In this document: positions 56,191 to 64,000 of the stretch, one piece after another | Layout of the letters: the number at the start of each line of letters is the position of its first letter | Position numbering within the stretch: position 1 is the stretch's first letter | Source: JAXLYE01 sp046351595 | GTDB taxonomy: Bacteria > Myxococcota_A > Polyangia > Palsa-1104 > JAEUJZ01 | DNA length: 64,000 nt | Assembly (NCBI GenBank): GCA_046351595.1 | Contig: JAXLYE010000006.1 | Location: forward strand, 558,001 to 622,000 | Reading direction: 5' to 3' | Made by a program: the position numbers and the translations under genes | The notes under the pieces: model-generated | Told to the model about the DNA's origin: nothing | Seen by the model: only the letters and a program-made list of their open reading frames with translations | The model's database searches: none

Positions 56191-56580
56191 CTAGCTGCTC
56201 GCCTGGGGCGCGGGACCGCGGTTGAGGACGTCGTCACGGACCGAGTTGGCGAGCGCCGCGACCTTGGCGATCTTCTCGTCGCTCACCCCGAGCTCGCGCA
56301 GCGTGCTGCCCAGGTGCTCGATCACGGCGTCGACGTGGCTGTCGTTCAGCCCGAGCTTGACCAGGTGCGCGTGCCCGGCGCGCATGTCGCGCCCGGTGTA
56401 GCGGTTCGGGCCCCCGGTCACCATCGTCAGGAACGACTTCTGCTTGGCGGCCTGCCGATCCATGTCGACCCCTTCGAAGAAGTGGGCGATGCGCTCGTCG
56501 CTGAGCACCTTGCGGTAGAAGATGTCGACGGCTGCCTCCATCGCGGGCTCGCCACCAAGTTCCTCAAAGAGACTCTGCAT
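56191..56580 (-). CDS. glbN: truncated haemoglobin, group I (trHbN-like)
   Basis: A 129-residue globin. Residues 1-30 give LFEELGGEPAMEAAVDIFY with Tyr22 in the B10 position, which stabilises bound oxygen. The proximal His lies in the MRAGHAHLVKLGL segment (His70 or His72), and PNRYTGRDM is typical of the trHbN group. Such proteins oxidise nitric oxide to nitrate. TAGGAGGTTT lies directly before the ATG, an almost perfect ribosome-binding site. It is divergent from an NsrR-like repressor with a matching operator between the genes, so it is probably induced by NO. Confidence 0.93.
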   Translation of the reverse strand: MQSLFEELGGEPAMEAAVDIFYRKVLSDERIAHFFEGVDMDRQAAKQKSFLTMVTGGPNRYTGRDMRAGHAHLVKLGLNDSHVDAVIEHLGSTLRELGVSDEKIAKVAALANSVRDDVLNRGPAPQASS

Positions 56581-56681
56581 GGAAACCTCCTATCCCCGTG
56601 CGGTTGCCGGCCAGGCCCCCCATCGGTCCACCATCGACCCCCACCGGTCTGCCGATGTACCCCTTGGGGCTGGCCGTGCTT

Positions 56682-56704
56682 ATTATGCATCCAATGAGCA
56701 TAAT
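56682..56704. promoter_or_regulatory. NsrR-type operator (11-1-11)
   Basis: Two inverted 11-bp half-sites, ATTATGCATCC (56682-56692) and ATGAGCATAAT (56694-56704), are separated by one base. This is the architecture known for NsrR (two 11-bp motifs around ATGCAT). The site lies in the globin/repressor intergenic region and overlaps minus-strand AT-rich -10-like sequence (CATAAT), so binding would block globin transcription. Confidence 0.6.
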
Positions 56705-56826
56705 ATTATTGTCCCCCGGGCCCGGGAGCTGTCAAGAGGGAAGCCCCCTATGCGTAGGCGCAAAAATACGCTTAAGCTCAGCGGGTCCTGCGGAGGCCGG
56801 CTAGAGTTAACGCCAGGACGATCGCC

Positions 56827-57360
56827 ATGCAGCTCACCCAGTTCACTGATTATGCGCTCCGCATCCTCCTTTTTTTGGGGCACCAGCCGACCGTCGTGGT
56901 CGCCGACGGCGCCGCGGGCGCCGAGAGCGAGCGGCTGCCGGCGGTCCTCGACATCGGCCGCGCCTACGGAATCTCGGTGCACCACCTGAGCAAGGTGGCG
57001 CAGCGGCTCGGTCAGCTCGGCTTCATCATCACCGCGCGCGGCCGCACCGGCGGGCTCAGGCTGGCCAGGCCGCCGTCGGAGATCCGGCTGGGCGATCTGG
57101 TGCGCGCGACGGAGCAGCTGACGCTGGTCGAGTGCTTTGACCCGGAAAAGAACACCTGCCCGATCAACGGGGCCTGCGAGCTCAAGCGGGTGCTGCGCGA
57201 GGCCAGCCAGCAGTTCCTGAGCACCCTCGACCGCTACACGCTCGCCGACGTGATGACGCGGCGCCAGGAGCTCGTGCAGCTGTGGGGCAAGGGCCGCGCC
57301 GGCTCGAGTCGCGCGCCCGCCCGCCCCAGCCGAGCCCCGCGGATGCGGTCGACGGCCTAG
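56827..57360 (+). CDS. nsrR: Rrf2-family NO-sensing repressor, NsrR-like
   Basis: A 177-residue regulator. The N-terminus MQLTQFTDYALRILLFLG is typical of Rrf2 winged-helix proteins. The recognition region is YGISVHHLSKVAQRLGQLGF and the wing is ARGRTGGLRLA. Cys103, Cys111 and Cys117 (ECFDPEKNTCPINGACELK) are the cluster ligands used by NsrR for a [4Fe-4S] or [2Fe-2S] cluster that reacts with NO. An insertion at about 22-40 is not usual in the family. The Arg/Ala/Pro-rich tail after 150 is low-complexity. Its operator lies between it and the divergent globin gene. Confidence 0.88.
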   Translation: MQLTQFTDYALRILLFLGHQPTVVVADGAAGAESERLPAVLDIGRAYGISVHHLSKVAQRLGQLGFIITARGRTGGLRLARPPSEIRLGDLVRATEQLTLVECFDPEKNTCPINGACELKRVLREASQQFLSTLDRYTLADVMTRRQELVQLWGKGRAGSSRAPARPSRAPRMRSTA

Positions 57361-57463
57361 GCGCGCCGCGCCCGCCCGCACGCGCCGCGGCCAGCGCCTC
57401 GCGCCGGCTCGGTCCGAAATCACGGGCACACCCTAGTCTCTCGTCGCAAGACGCTGCAAACTG

Positions 57464-58147
57464 GTGCACGTGCTGCGCGCCTGCTCGCCCGCCCCGATAC
57501 GCCCCGGACTCGACCGGGCCGCACGCCTTGGGCCGCGGGCGCGGCGGCGCGCGGGCGTGCTGGCGCGGTTCGTGGCGCTGGGCCTCGGCCTCGTGCCCCT
57601 TGCCGAGCGAGGGGTGTCGGCGAAGGAGGGGCAGTGGCTGGCCGAGCACCTGGCCTTCGACGTCTCGGGCGCGGCTGGCTGGCGCGTCGCCTGGGCCGAG
57701 GCCAGAAACCCCGGATTCCACTTCATCGGCGGCGGCGGCGAGGTCAACCTCGGCCTCGAGTTCGACAGCGGCTTCGGCTTCCTGCTCGGCACGCGCGCGC
57801 TGTTCGGCAAGAACCTGGGTCCCAGCGGCGGCCTGGTCTTCGCGGATGTGACCGGGCAGGTGATCGGGCAGTTTCGCCTCAATGACTGGGTGCGCATCGG
57901 GCTGGGCGCCTCGGCCGGCCGCTTCTTCGAGTGCTGCAGCAGCGAGGTCACGCCCGATCGGGTCTCGGCCCTGGCCGGCGGCTTCCTGCGCATCGGCATC
58001 GACTACCTGCCGCGCAACACCGGCCTGCCGCGCGGGCTGAGCCTGTGGCTGCGCATCGGCGTCGACGGCCACCCCGGCAGCACCGTCAACTCGCGGCTGC
58101 CCGCGACCAGCATGAACATCGCGCTGGGCTCAGGCATCCGCTTATAG
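57464..58147 (+). CDS. small outer-membrane beta-barrel-like protein
   Basis: A 227-residue protein with a GTG start. The N-terminus is Arg/Pro-rich and then hydrophobic (FVALGLGLVPLAERGVSA), so export is likely, although the start is uncertain. The mature part has a barrel-like pattern with glycine-flanked strands (GGGEVNLGLEFDSGFGFLLG; VIGQFRLNDWVRIGLGASAG; LSLWLRIGVDGH) and ends MNIALGSGIRL. It contains one CC pair (FFECCSS). No family is recognised. It is not linked to neighbours by overlap. Confidence 0.6.
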   Translation: MHVLRACSPAPIRPGLDRAARLGPRARRRAGVLARFVALGLGLVPLAERGVSAKEGQWLAEHLAFDVSGAAGWRVAWAEARNPGFHFIGGGGEVNLGLEFDSGFGFLLGTRALFGKNLGPSGGLVFADVTGQVIGQFRLNDWVRIGLGASAGRFFECCSSEVTPDRVSALAGGFLRIGIDYLPRNTGLPRGLSLWLRIGVDGHPGSTVNSRLPATSMNIALGSGIRL

Positions 58148-58231
58148 GATCGCCCCCTAGGCAGACAGCGACGGTGACGCAGCGCGTTGAAGCGATTGCG
58201 CCGGAACGTTTGGCGACGTACGCTGCTAGAT

Positions 58232-58768
58232 ATGGAAGCCGCTGCGCAGCCGACCCCGCTCTCTGACGTCCTGATCGACGAAATGACGTGGCGCTGCGCC
58301 CCTCGCCCGAGGCGGGCCGAGTGGCAGCAGGCGATCGCCGAGCTGATCGAAGAAGGGACGTTCTTCTTCGATCACGGCGCGCAGCCGCAGGCCGCGCGAC
58401 CGGCGGCGCTGCACGGCCGCGTCGAGATCCAGCCCGACGGCGTGCGCCTGTCGCTGCGCACCGCCAGCGGCGCCGAGGTCGGGCGTATGGAGCTCAAGCA
58501 CTCGGTGCTGGCGCCGCTCTTGCGCGAGTACATTCAGAAGCTCAGCGCCTTCGACGCCGGCGTCGACAGCATGGGCAGCGATGCCGCGCAGTTCGAGGCC
58601 ATGGACATCGCGCGGCGGCTGATCCACGACGACGCGGCGGAACTCGTGCAGCGCTCGTGCGTGGGCGTGCGGCCCGATCACAAGACGGCGCGGCGCCTGT
58701 TCACGCTGCTCGTGCTGCTGATGCACGACCCCGAGAAGCTCAGCCTCGCGTCGTCCTGGCCGTCTTAA
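58232..58768 (+). CDS. UPF0262-family protein
   Basis: A 178-residue protein from the ATG at 58232. It fits UPF0262: the N-terminal helix (EWQQAIAELIEEGTFFF), the two-strand part (GVRLSLRTASGAEVGRMEL) and the signature helices (LAPLLREYIQKLSAFDAG; QFEAMDIARRLIHDDAAELV; ARRLFTLLVLLM). The family is best known from alphaproteobacteria and its function is not established. The first residues differ from known members. No ribosome-binding site is clear, so a TTG 15 codons upstream is an alternative. Confidence 0.75.
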   Translation: MEAAAQPTPLSDVLIDEMTWRCAPRPRRAEWQQAIAELIEEGTFFFDHGAQPQAARPAALHGRVEIQPDGVRLSLRTASGAEVGRMELKHSVLAPLLREYIQKLSAFDAGVDSMGSDAAQFEAMDIARRLIHDDAAELVQRSCVGVRPDHKTARRLFTLLVLLMHDPEKLSLASSWPS

Positions 58769-58774
58769 AAGGGA

Positions 58775-58902
58775 GCACTCTTCCCGTGTCCCCTGCCAGT
58801 CCGTAGGGGCGTCTCCCCCCGCCGCGCGTTTCTCACGCGGGTTGCGGAGCGGAGAAATACGCTGGGCACTTTCCCGTGCCCCTGCCAGTTCGTGGGGCGT
58901 CT
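58775..58902. repeat. two copies of a hairpin-forming element
   Basis: Copy 1 (58775-58814) and copy 2 (58866-58902) share GCACT, TTCCCGTG, CCCCTGCCAGT and GGGGCGTCT in the same order. Each contains a stem CCCC(T)/(A)GGGG around TGCCAGTCCGT or TGCCAGTTCGT, so the hairpin is kept. They lie in the convergent space between the UPF0262 and M15 genes. They may be terminators or a repeated small RNA element. Confidence 0.6.
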
Positions 58903-58954
58903 CGTCTTCGAGGTTTCTCGGCCGCGCTTCTCGTGCTCGACGAGGGATGAGCGG

Positions 58955-59524
58955 CTAGCTGCGCAGGAACTCCTGCGCCTCCCAGAACTCCCAGTGCCAG
59001 CGCTCGGAGGGGACGGTGCGGCGGAAGCCGTAGCGGAAGCCGTAGCGGCGCAGCCACAGCCGCACCCGCAGGTCGCGCGTCTCGATGTCCAGCGCGTGCC
59101 CGCTCTGGTGGTTCGAGTGCCCGGGCTTGGCCGCGAGCGGCCCGCGACCGCGCACGTACAGGCGGTAGACGTCGACCTGCGCCTCGTTCGTGCGGAAGCC
59201 GCTGGTCAGCTGCAGCGTCACGCCGCTGCGCCGGGCCGCCTCGGACATGCGCAGGAAGGCGCGCGCCGTGCGCACCTCGGCCAGCACCGTGCCCTCGGGC
59301 GATGACGCGACCGAGGACTCCAGCGGCACCACGGCCAGCACCATCGGGCGCCCCTGCTCATAGCCCATCGCCGCCTCGGGGACGAGGCCGCGCTCCTGGT
59401 GCAGCTTGGCGCCCATCGCCGCCGCCGTCACCCACGGCAGGGCGCCCCGCGACTGCGCCGGGACGAGGCCCGGCGCCGGCAGGTTGGCCAGCACCGCAGA
59501 GATCAGGAAGGGAGCGACGACCAT
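58955..59524 (-). CDS. exported D-Ala-D-Ala carboxypeptidase-like (M15B)
   Basis: A 189-residue peptidase of the VanY/M15B type. It has a signal peptide-like start (VVAPFLISAVLANLPAPG). Zinc-site motifs are GHSNHQSGHALDIE (His and Asp ligands) and SERWHWEF (last His). Earlier, TSGFRTNEAQVDVY is the substrate-side motif with Arg. These enzymes trim D-alanine from peptidoglycan stem peptides. The length is short but all motifs are present. It is convergent with the UPF0262 gene. Confidence 0.9.
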   Translation of the reverse strand: MVVAPFLISAVLANLPAPGLVPAQSRGALPWVTAAAMGAKLHQERGLVPEAAMGYEQGRPMVLAVVPLESSVASSPEGTVLAEVRTARAFLRMSEAARRSGVTLQLTSGFRTNEAQVDVYRLYVRGRGPLAAKPGHSNHQSGHALDIETRDLRVRLWLRRYGFRYGFRRTVPSERWHWEFWEAQEFLRS

Positions 59525-59651
59525 AAGCCCATGTTACGAGTCCTCCATAAGCTATGAAAACAAGTAAATAAGCGCGGGCAGCCACTTTTTTTCGAAGCGG
59601 ACGCGGTTCCGGTCGCGCGCGGCCCGGTGCTTTTGAGTAAGCTTTCGCCGC

Positions 59652-61640
59652 ATGTCCTCCCCTTCGTCGACGAGCCGGAGCCACGCGGGCGGGTCGCCTG
59701 CGAGGTCGGGCCGCGGGCGCGACGGCGTCCGGGTCCGCGGCGGCAGGCGCTGGCGGGAACTGCAGCGCGGGCTCGGGCTGCTGCTTTCTATCGGGCTGGG
59801 GCTCGCATCAAGCTGCGGGCTCGACCCCGGCGCCGAGCGGCTGGCCGTGCGACCGCCGCGCCCGCTGCCCGGCACCGTGCTGACGGAGGAGATCGCGCCG
59901 GGCGCAGTCCTCGTCGAGCTGCGGCGTGGCGCGGGCCAGATCGGGCGGCCTGCTGCGGACTCGACGGGGGGAGGCGCCACGCTCGCCGGCCTGCCGCCGA
60001 CGCTGCGGCTCGGTGGTGTCGACGTGCAGGTGGTCCGCCCGATCTTCGCTGCTCCCGGGGCCAGCCCGGCAGCGGACCGCGTCGGTGATACATCGGCGCC
60101 ACCGGACGACCCCGAGGCCGGGCCGATCTACCTGGTCCAGACCGCGGCGCAGGGCGACGAGGCGACCCGCCGCGACGTGCAGGCCATCGCCACCGACCCG
60201 CGCGTCCGCCGCGCCGAGCCGGACCGCATCCGCCGCCCCGCCGCCGGCCCGCCGAGCGATCCGCTGTTCGGGCAGCAGTGGGGCCTCGGCCGCGTGCGCG
60301 TCCCCGAGGCCTGGGACACAACCACCGGCTCGTCGGACGTCATCGTCGCGGTGCTCGATACGGGCATCGCGCTGCTGCACGAGACGCCGTCGGGCATGCC
60401 GCTCGCGACGCCGCTGCCGCACCCGGATCTGAAGGGCCGGCTGCTGCCCGGCTACGACTTCATCAGCAAGCCCGAGAGCTCCGGCGACGACGACGGCCGC
60501 GACGCCGACCCGACCGACACGGGCGACGTGTTCAGCAGCCGCCTGCACGGCACGCACGTCGCCGGCATCCTCGGAGCCAACACCAACAACGGCATGGGCA
60601 TCGCCGGCGTCGATCCGAGCTGCCGCATCCTGCCGGTGCGCGTCCTCGGGATCCGCGGCGGCGACGGCACCGACAGCGACATCGCCGACGCGGTGACCTG
60701 GGCCAGCGGCGGCAGCGTGCCCGGCGTGCCGCCCCTGCCCCGCCCGGCCGACATCCTCAACATGAGCTTCGGCGGCCGCGGCGTCTCGTTCACGCTGCAG
60801 CGCGCCATCACCGAGGCGCTCGGCCGCGGCGTCCTCATCATCGCCGCGGCCGGCAACGGCGGCGCCGACGCCACGACCTACTCACCGGGCGCCATGGACG
60901 GCGTCATCACCGTCGGTGCGCAGGATCTCAAGGGCCGCCGCGCCGACTACTCGAACTACGGCCCGCGCGTGGACCTGCTGGCCCCCGGCGGCGGCTTCAG
61001 CGCGTTCGGCGACGAGGTCGACCTGGGCGGCCCAAGCGACTCGGGTGACCTGGGCGTCCCGGGCGATATGGCCGGCCTCGGCGACATGAGCATCGACGGC
61101 ATCCTCGGCACCTACCGCGACGACGGCGAGCCCGAGCTGACGCTGCCGCCGTTTAGTTATGCGCCGCTCATCGGCACCTCGCAGGCCACGCCGCACGTCG
61201 CGGGCGCGGCGTCGCTGGCCAAGGCGGTCTTCCCCGGCCTGCACCAGCAGGCGCTGCTCGCGCTGCTGCGTCAGACGGCGTCCCCGTCGGGGCAGGAGCT
61301 GTGCATGCGCGACCTCAGCGGCGGCTGCGGCGCCGGGCTGCTGGACGTCGCGGCGCTGGTGCGGCTCGCGGCCGCGCAGCCGGCCTGCGCCTGCCCGAGC
61401 GACTGGGTGTGCCCCGCCCCGGGCCGCCCCTGCGTCGCGCCCAGGCAGGTCCACCCGTCGCTGTTCGATCGGCCGGTGATCCGCGGCGGCTGGTGCAGCC
61501 AGGCCGCAGGCGCGAGCGCCGGCTCCGGCTGGCTGGCCGTGCTGGCCGCGCTGCTCGCCCTGCTCGGGGCCCGCCCGCGACGGCGTGGTGGCGCCCGCAC
61601 GGCGGCGACCGCATCTACCTTACGGACAAGCCATCGATGA
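59652..61640 (+). CDS. subtilisin-like protease with MYXO-CTERM-like tail
   Basis: A 662-residue secreted protease. After a basic N-terminus come a hydrophobic segment (LGLLLSIGLGLASSCGLD) and a prodomain (about 75-200). The S8 catalytic triad is Asp236 (VAVLDTGI), His299 (LHGTHVAG) and Ser510 (GTSQATPHVAG), so it should be active. An acidic Gly/Asp-rich insertion lies near 450-485. A Cys-rich segment (ACACPSDWVCPAPGRPC) precedes the C-terminus, which has a Gly-Trp-Cys, a hydrophobic stretch and RRR (GSGWLAVLAALLALLGARPRRR), as in MYXO-CTERM sorting tails. Its stop overlaps the ketosynthase start (ATGA). Confidence 0.92.
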   Translation: MSSPSSTSRSHAGGSPARSGRGRDGVRVRGGRRWRELQRGLGLLLSIGLGLASSCGLDPGAERLAVRPPRPLPGTVLTEEIAPGAVLVELRRGAGQIGRPAADSTGGGATLAGLPPTLRLGGVDVQVVRPIFAAPGASPAADRVGDTSAPPDDPEAGPIYLVQTAAQGDEATRRDVQAIATDPRVRRAEPDRIRRPAAGPPSDPLFGQQWGLGRVRVPEAWDTTTGSSDVIVAVLDTGIALLHETPSGMPLATPLPHPDLKGRLLPGYDFISKPESSGDDDGRDADPTDTGDVFSSRLHGTHVAGILGANTNNGMGIAGVDPSCRILPVRVLGIRGGDGTDSDIADAVTWASGGSVPGVPPLPRPADILNMSFGGRGVSFTLQRAITEALGRGVLIIAAAGNGGADATTYSPGAMDGVITVGAQDLKGRRADYSNYGPRVDLLAPGGGFSAFGDEVDLGGPSDSGDLGVPGDMAGLGDMSIDGILGTYRDDGEPELTLPPFSYAPLIGTSQATPHVAGAASLAKAVFPGLHQQALLALLRQTASPSGQELCMRDLSGGCGAGLLDVAALVRLAAAQPACACPSDWVCPAPGRPCVAPRQVHPSLFDRPVIRGGWCSQAAGASAGSGWLAVLAALLALLGARPRRRGGARTAATASTLRTSHR

Positions 61641-62836
61641 ACCGCGAACCTGTCGTGATCACCGGCCTGGGAGTCCTCTCGGCGCTGGGTCCGGACCTCC
61701 AGGCGTTTGCCGCGGGGCTGCGCAGCGGCCGCACCGGCATCCGCCGCATGACCTTGTTCGACGCCTCCGACTGCCGCAGCGAGCTTGCCGGCGAGTGCGC
61801 CGAGCCGAGCTTCGCGAGCTCGCTGACCCTGCCCTCCCGCACCTCGCGACCGGATCGCTTCGGCCTGCGCGCCGCGCTCGACGCGGTCGCCGACGCCGGC
61901 CTCTCGCCCGAGAAGCTCACCGGCGCCGGCCTGATCTTCGGCACCGGCACCGGCGGCGCCGCCGACACCGAGGACTACCTGCGCCAGCTCCTCGCCGGTG
62001 GGCTCGGCGCGCCCGGGCAGCTCATCTCGCACCAGCCCTCCGCGGTCACGGATCTGGTGGCGCGGGTGCTCGGGCTGCGCGGGCCGCGCTCGACGGTGAT
62101 GACGGCGTGCAGCTCGTCGGCGCTGGCGATCAGCCAGGCCCGCGACCTCATCCAGCTCGGCCGCGCGCCGATCATGCTGGCCGGCGGCGCCGAGGGCCTG
62201 TGCCGCCTGACCAGCGCTGGCTTCGGAGCCCTGCGCGCCACCTCGCCCGAGCTCTGCCGCCCCTTCGACGTCGACCGCAAGGGGCTCAACCTCGGCGAGG
62301 GCGCGGCGGTCCTGGTGCTCGAGTCCGAGTCGCACGCGCGCCGCCGCGGCGCCCGCATCCACGCGCGCCTGCTCGGCAGCGGCCTGACCTGCGACGCACA
62401 CCACATGACCGCCCCGCACCCCGAGGGCGAGGGCGCGCTGCGGGCGATGCGCCTGGCGCTTACCGACGCCGCGCTCGGCCCCGAGGCGCTCGGCTACATC
62501 AATGCCCACGGCACCGGCACCCCGCACAACGACGCGGCCGAGAGCACCGCGGTCTCGCGCCTGCTCGGCGAGCGCCGCCGCGCCGTGCCCATGAGCTCGA
62601 TCAAGTCAATGGTCGGCCACACCCTCGGCGCGGCCGGCGCCATCGAGGCCGTGGCCTCGGTCGTCGCGCTGACGCACGGCTTCCTGCCGCCGACCGTCAA
62701 CCTGATGACGCCGGATCCGGCCTTCGACCTCGACTTCATCCCCGGCGCCGCTCGCGAGCAGCAGGTCGACGTCGTCCTGTCGTCGAGCTTCGCCTTCGGC
62801 GGCAACAACGCGGCCCTGCTCTTCGGCCGCGCCTGA
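61637..62836 (+). CDS. beta-ketoacyl-ACP synthase (FabF-like)
   Basis: A 399-residue ketosynthase. The triad is present: Cys in MTACSSSALA, His in NAHGTGTPHND and His in IKSMVGHTLGAAGA. The end SSSFAFGGNNAALL is normal. It differs from the first FabF in the window in length and in many loops, so it is probably specialised, for example for a lipid or polyketide pathway. It starts at an ATG that overlaps the protease stop. No acyl carrier protein or chain-modifying genes are visible next to it. Confidence 0.9.
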   Translation: MNREPVVITGLGVLSALGPDLQAFAAGLRSGRTGIRRMTLFDASDCRSELAGECAEPSFASSLTLPSRTSRPDRFGLRAALDAVADAGLSPEKLTGAGLIFGTGTGGAADTEDYLRQLLAGGLGAPGQLISHQPSAVTDLVARVLGLRGPRSTVMTACSSSALAISQARDLIQLGRAPIMLAGGAEGLCRLTSAGFGALRATSPELCRPFDVDRKGLNLGEGAAVLVLESESHARRRGARIHARLLGSGLTCDAHHMTAPHPEGEGALRAMRLALTDAALGPEALGYINAHGTGTPHNDAAESTAVSRLLGERRRAVPMSSIKSMVGHTLGAAGAIEAVASVVALTHGFLPPTVNLMTPDPAFDLDFIPGAAREQQVDVVLSSSFAFGGNNAALLFGRA

Positions 62837-62880
62837 GCCGCGCCCGAGCCGCGCCCGAAACCTGGCGGCGCCGCTCCGGA

Positions 62881-63828
62881 CTATCCCTCCGCCGGCTGCG
62901 GGCGCGCGCCCGCGGACAGGCCGCGGACGACGACGCTGGCGCAGCCCAGGCCGAAGCTGCCGGTGACGAAGCTCGCGGTGCCGTAGATGAGGCGGCGCTC
63001 CTCGCACGAGTGGTGCTCGTTCTTGCCGCCCGGGCAGACGCAGCGGAAGCCCTCGCCCTCGTCGTAGTGCAGCTCCTCGGGGTGGCACGGGTGCTCCGTC
63101 GAGAACACGGCGGTGATGCCGAACGGGCCTTGCTCGGGGAAGCCGTGCTTCTTGCGCAGGATCTTGCGGACCTCGAGCGCCAGCGGATCGATGCGCGTCT
63201 CGGCCAGATCGGCGATGACGAGCTGCGTCGGATCCAGACGCCCCGAGGCGCCCATCGACGACACCACCCTCAGCCCGAGCCGCCGGCACGTCGCCAAGAG
63301 GTGGCACTTGGCGGTGATGTTGTCGATGGCATCGACGACGTAGTCATACGCCGCGCCGGCCGAGAGGATCGCGGCCGCGGTCCCGGCGTCGTAGAAGCGC
63401 GGCAGCGGCGTAATCTCGGCCTGCGGGTTGACCAGGCGCAGCCGCTCGGCCAGGACGTGCGCCTTGAGCTTGCCGACCGTGCCCTTCATCGCCTGCAGCT
63501 GCCGGTTGGTGTTGGTGACGCAGACGCGATCGAAGTCGCACAGCGTCAGCCGGCCGATGCCGCTGCGCGCCAGCGACTCGGCCGCGAACGAGCCGACGCC
63601 GCCCAGCCCGACGACGAGCACGCGCGCACCGAACAGCCGCTCCATGCCGGCGTCGCCGACGAGGCGGCCCATGCGATCGAAGCGGCGGTGCAGGCGGTAG
63701 CGGTTCTCGGCCTCGCCGTCGAGCGCCGGGCCGCTTCCGTCGGCGTGCGCGCGCGGCACCGGGTCCGTACAGCCGCTCGCGGGCGCCTCGAGCCCGGCGG
63801 CAGGGCACAACTCAGTCTGGGGTTCCAT
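62881..63828 (-). CDS. tcdA: tRNA threonylcarbamoyladenosine dehydratase
   Basis: A 315-residue ThiF/E1-like protein that matches TcdA (CsdL), which converts t6A37 of tRNA to its cyclic form using ATP. The nucleotide-binding loop is VVGLGGVGSFAAESL, with FDRVCVTNTNRQ next, then DAIDNITAK and the VSSMGASGRLDPT segment. A Cys-rich part at the end (CVCPGGKNEHHSCEE) is usual. The ATG at 63828 is used; its N-terminal 45 residues are extra. The gene start overlaps the end of tatD by 17 bp, so both are in one operon. Confidence 0.9.
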   Translation of the reverse strand: MEPQTELCPAAGLEAPASGCTDPVPRAHADGSGPALDGEAENRYRLHRRFDRMGRLVGDAGMERLFGARVLVVGLGGVGSFAAESLARSGIGRLTLCDFDRVCVTNTNRQLQAMKGTVGKLKAHVLAERLRLVNPQAEITPLPRFYDAGTAAAILSAGAAYDYVVDAIDNITAKCHLLATCRRLGLRVVSSMGASGRLDPTQLVIADLAETRIDPLALEVRKILRKKHGFPEQGPFGITAVFSTEHPCHPEELHYDEGEGFRCVCPGGKNEHHSCEERRLIYGTASFVTGSFGLGCASVVVRGLSAGARPQPAEG

Positions 63829-64000
63829 GGGGGTAATTACAGCCAGCGATCCCCGACTGGGCAAGCCCCAGCAGCCGCCGCGTATTGTCGTCGGTCACCG
63901 CGGCCACGTGCGCCACCGTCTGGGCGCGCAGCTCGGCCACGGCCGCGATCACGTCGACCAGGAACGCCGGCTCGTTGGTGCCGGGCCGGCGCGCCGGCGG
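63812..64000 (-). CDS. tatD: TatD-family DNase, C-terminal fragment
   Basis: The last 62 codons of a gene that runs in from the right edge. The sequence GTNEPAFLVDVIAAVAELR and DDNTRRLLGL is the typical end of TatD metal-dependent hydrolases, in which NEPAYL and NTRRLFGL are conserved. It ends in the first 17 bases of tcdA. The active-site histidines lie outside the window, so the call rests on this tail. Confidence 0.75.
   Translation of the reverse strand, partial: PPARRPGTNEPAFLVDVIAAVAELRAQTVAHVAAVTDDNTRRLLGLAQSGIAGCNYPHGTPD

Overview
The window is GC-rich and densely coded, with many predicted lipoproteins, large secreted or barrel proteins, a Ser/Thr kinase with C-terminal TPR-like repeats, an FHA protein, an NtrC-free two-component pair and a subtilase ending in a MYXO-CTERM-like tail. 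This points to a myxobacterium-like member of the Myxococcota (former Deltaproteobacteria). That assignment is an inference from gene content; there is no rRNA or tRNA in the window.

Layout. 1-7724 (minus): a redox cluster of porin-like barrel, diheme MauG/cytochrome c peroxidase lipoprotein, cupredoxin, pentaheme cytochrome lipoprotein and a cache-type membrane sensor that runs off the left edge. 8139-9786 (plus): a CrtC/tocopherol-cyclase-like protein and a single-domain response regulator. 9830-15070 (minus): a MoxR ATPase, DUF58, BatA-like VWA protein and patatin operon. 15161-18087: fabF and a divergent double thioredoxin-fold protein. 18115-21371: a Tyr/Pro repeat exported protein, an M15/DUF882 protein and a lipoprotein.

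21639-25671 (plus): the most unusual region. A small duplicated-motif protein is followed by four consecutive EutN/CcmL-type bacterial microcompartment vertex (BMC-P) genes, three of them joined by ATGA overlaps and two carrying low-complexity insertions, then an outer-membrane barrel protein. No hexameric BMC shell gene or enzyme core is present in the window.

25662-36834: START-like, DsbD-alpha-like, fused double DsbA/HCCA-isomerase and lipase-like genes, a large exported protein, and a roughly 1,600-residue Ala/Pro/Ser-rich protein gene split by an apparent one-base frameshift near 35,100. 36996-47771: BKACE enzyme, 23S rRNA-type uracil methyltransferase, small barrel, hydrolase, FHA coiled-coil protein plus Ser/Thr kinase, flippase-like protein and a MacB-type permease. 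48055-56168: Cys-rich lipoprotein, ferredoxin reductase, a PDZ-containing histidine kinase, five small lipoproteins and a NarL-type regulator with a perfect palindrome just upstream. 56191-57360: a truncated haemoglobin divergent from an NsrR-like repressor, with an 11-1-11 operator between them. 57464-64000: barrel protein, UPF0262, M15 peptidase, subtilase coupled to a ketosynthase, then tcdA and the end of tatD.

Short tandem repeats with a 12-bp period recur at several loci, both coding and non-coding. No CRISPR array, insertion sequence, tRNA or rRNA was found.
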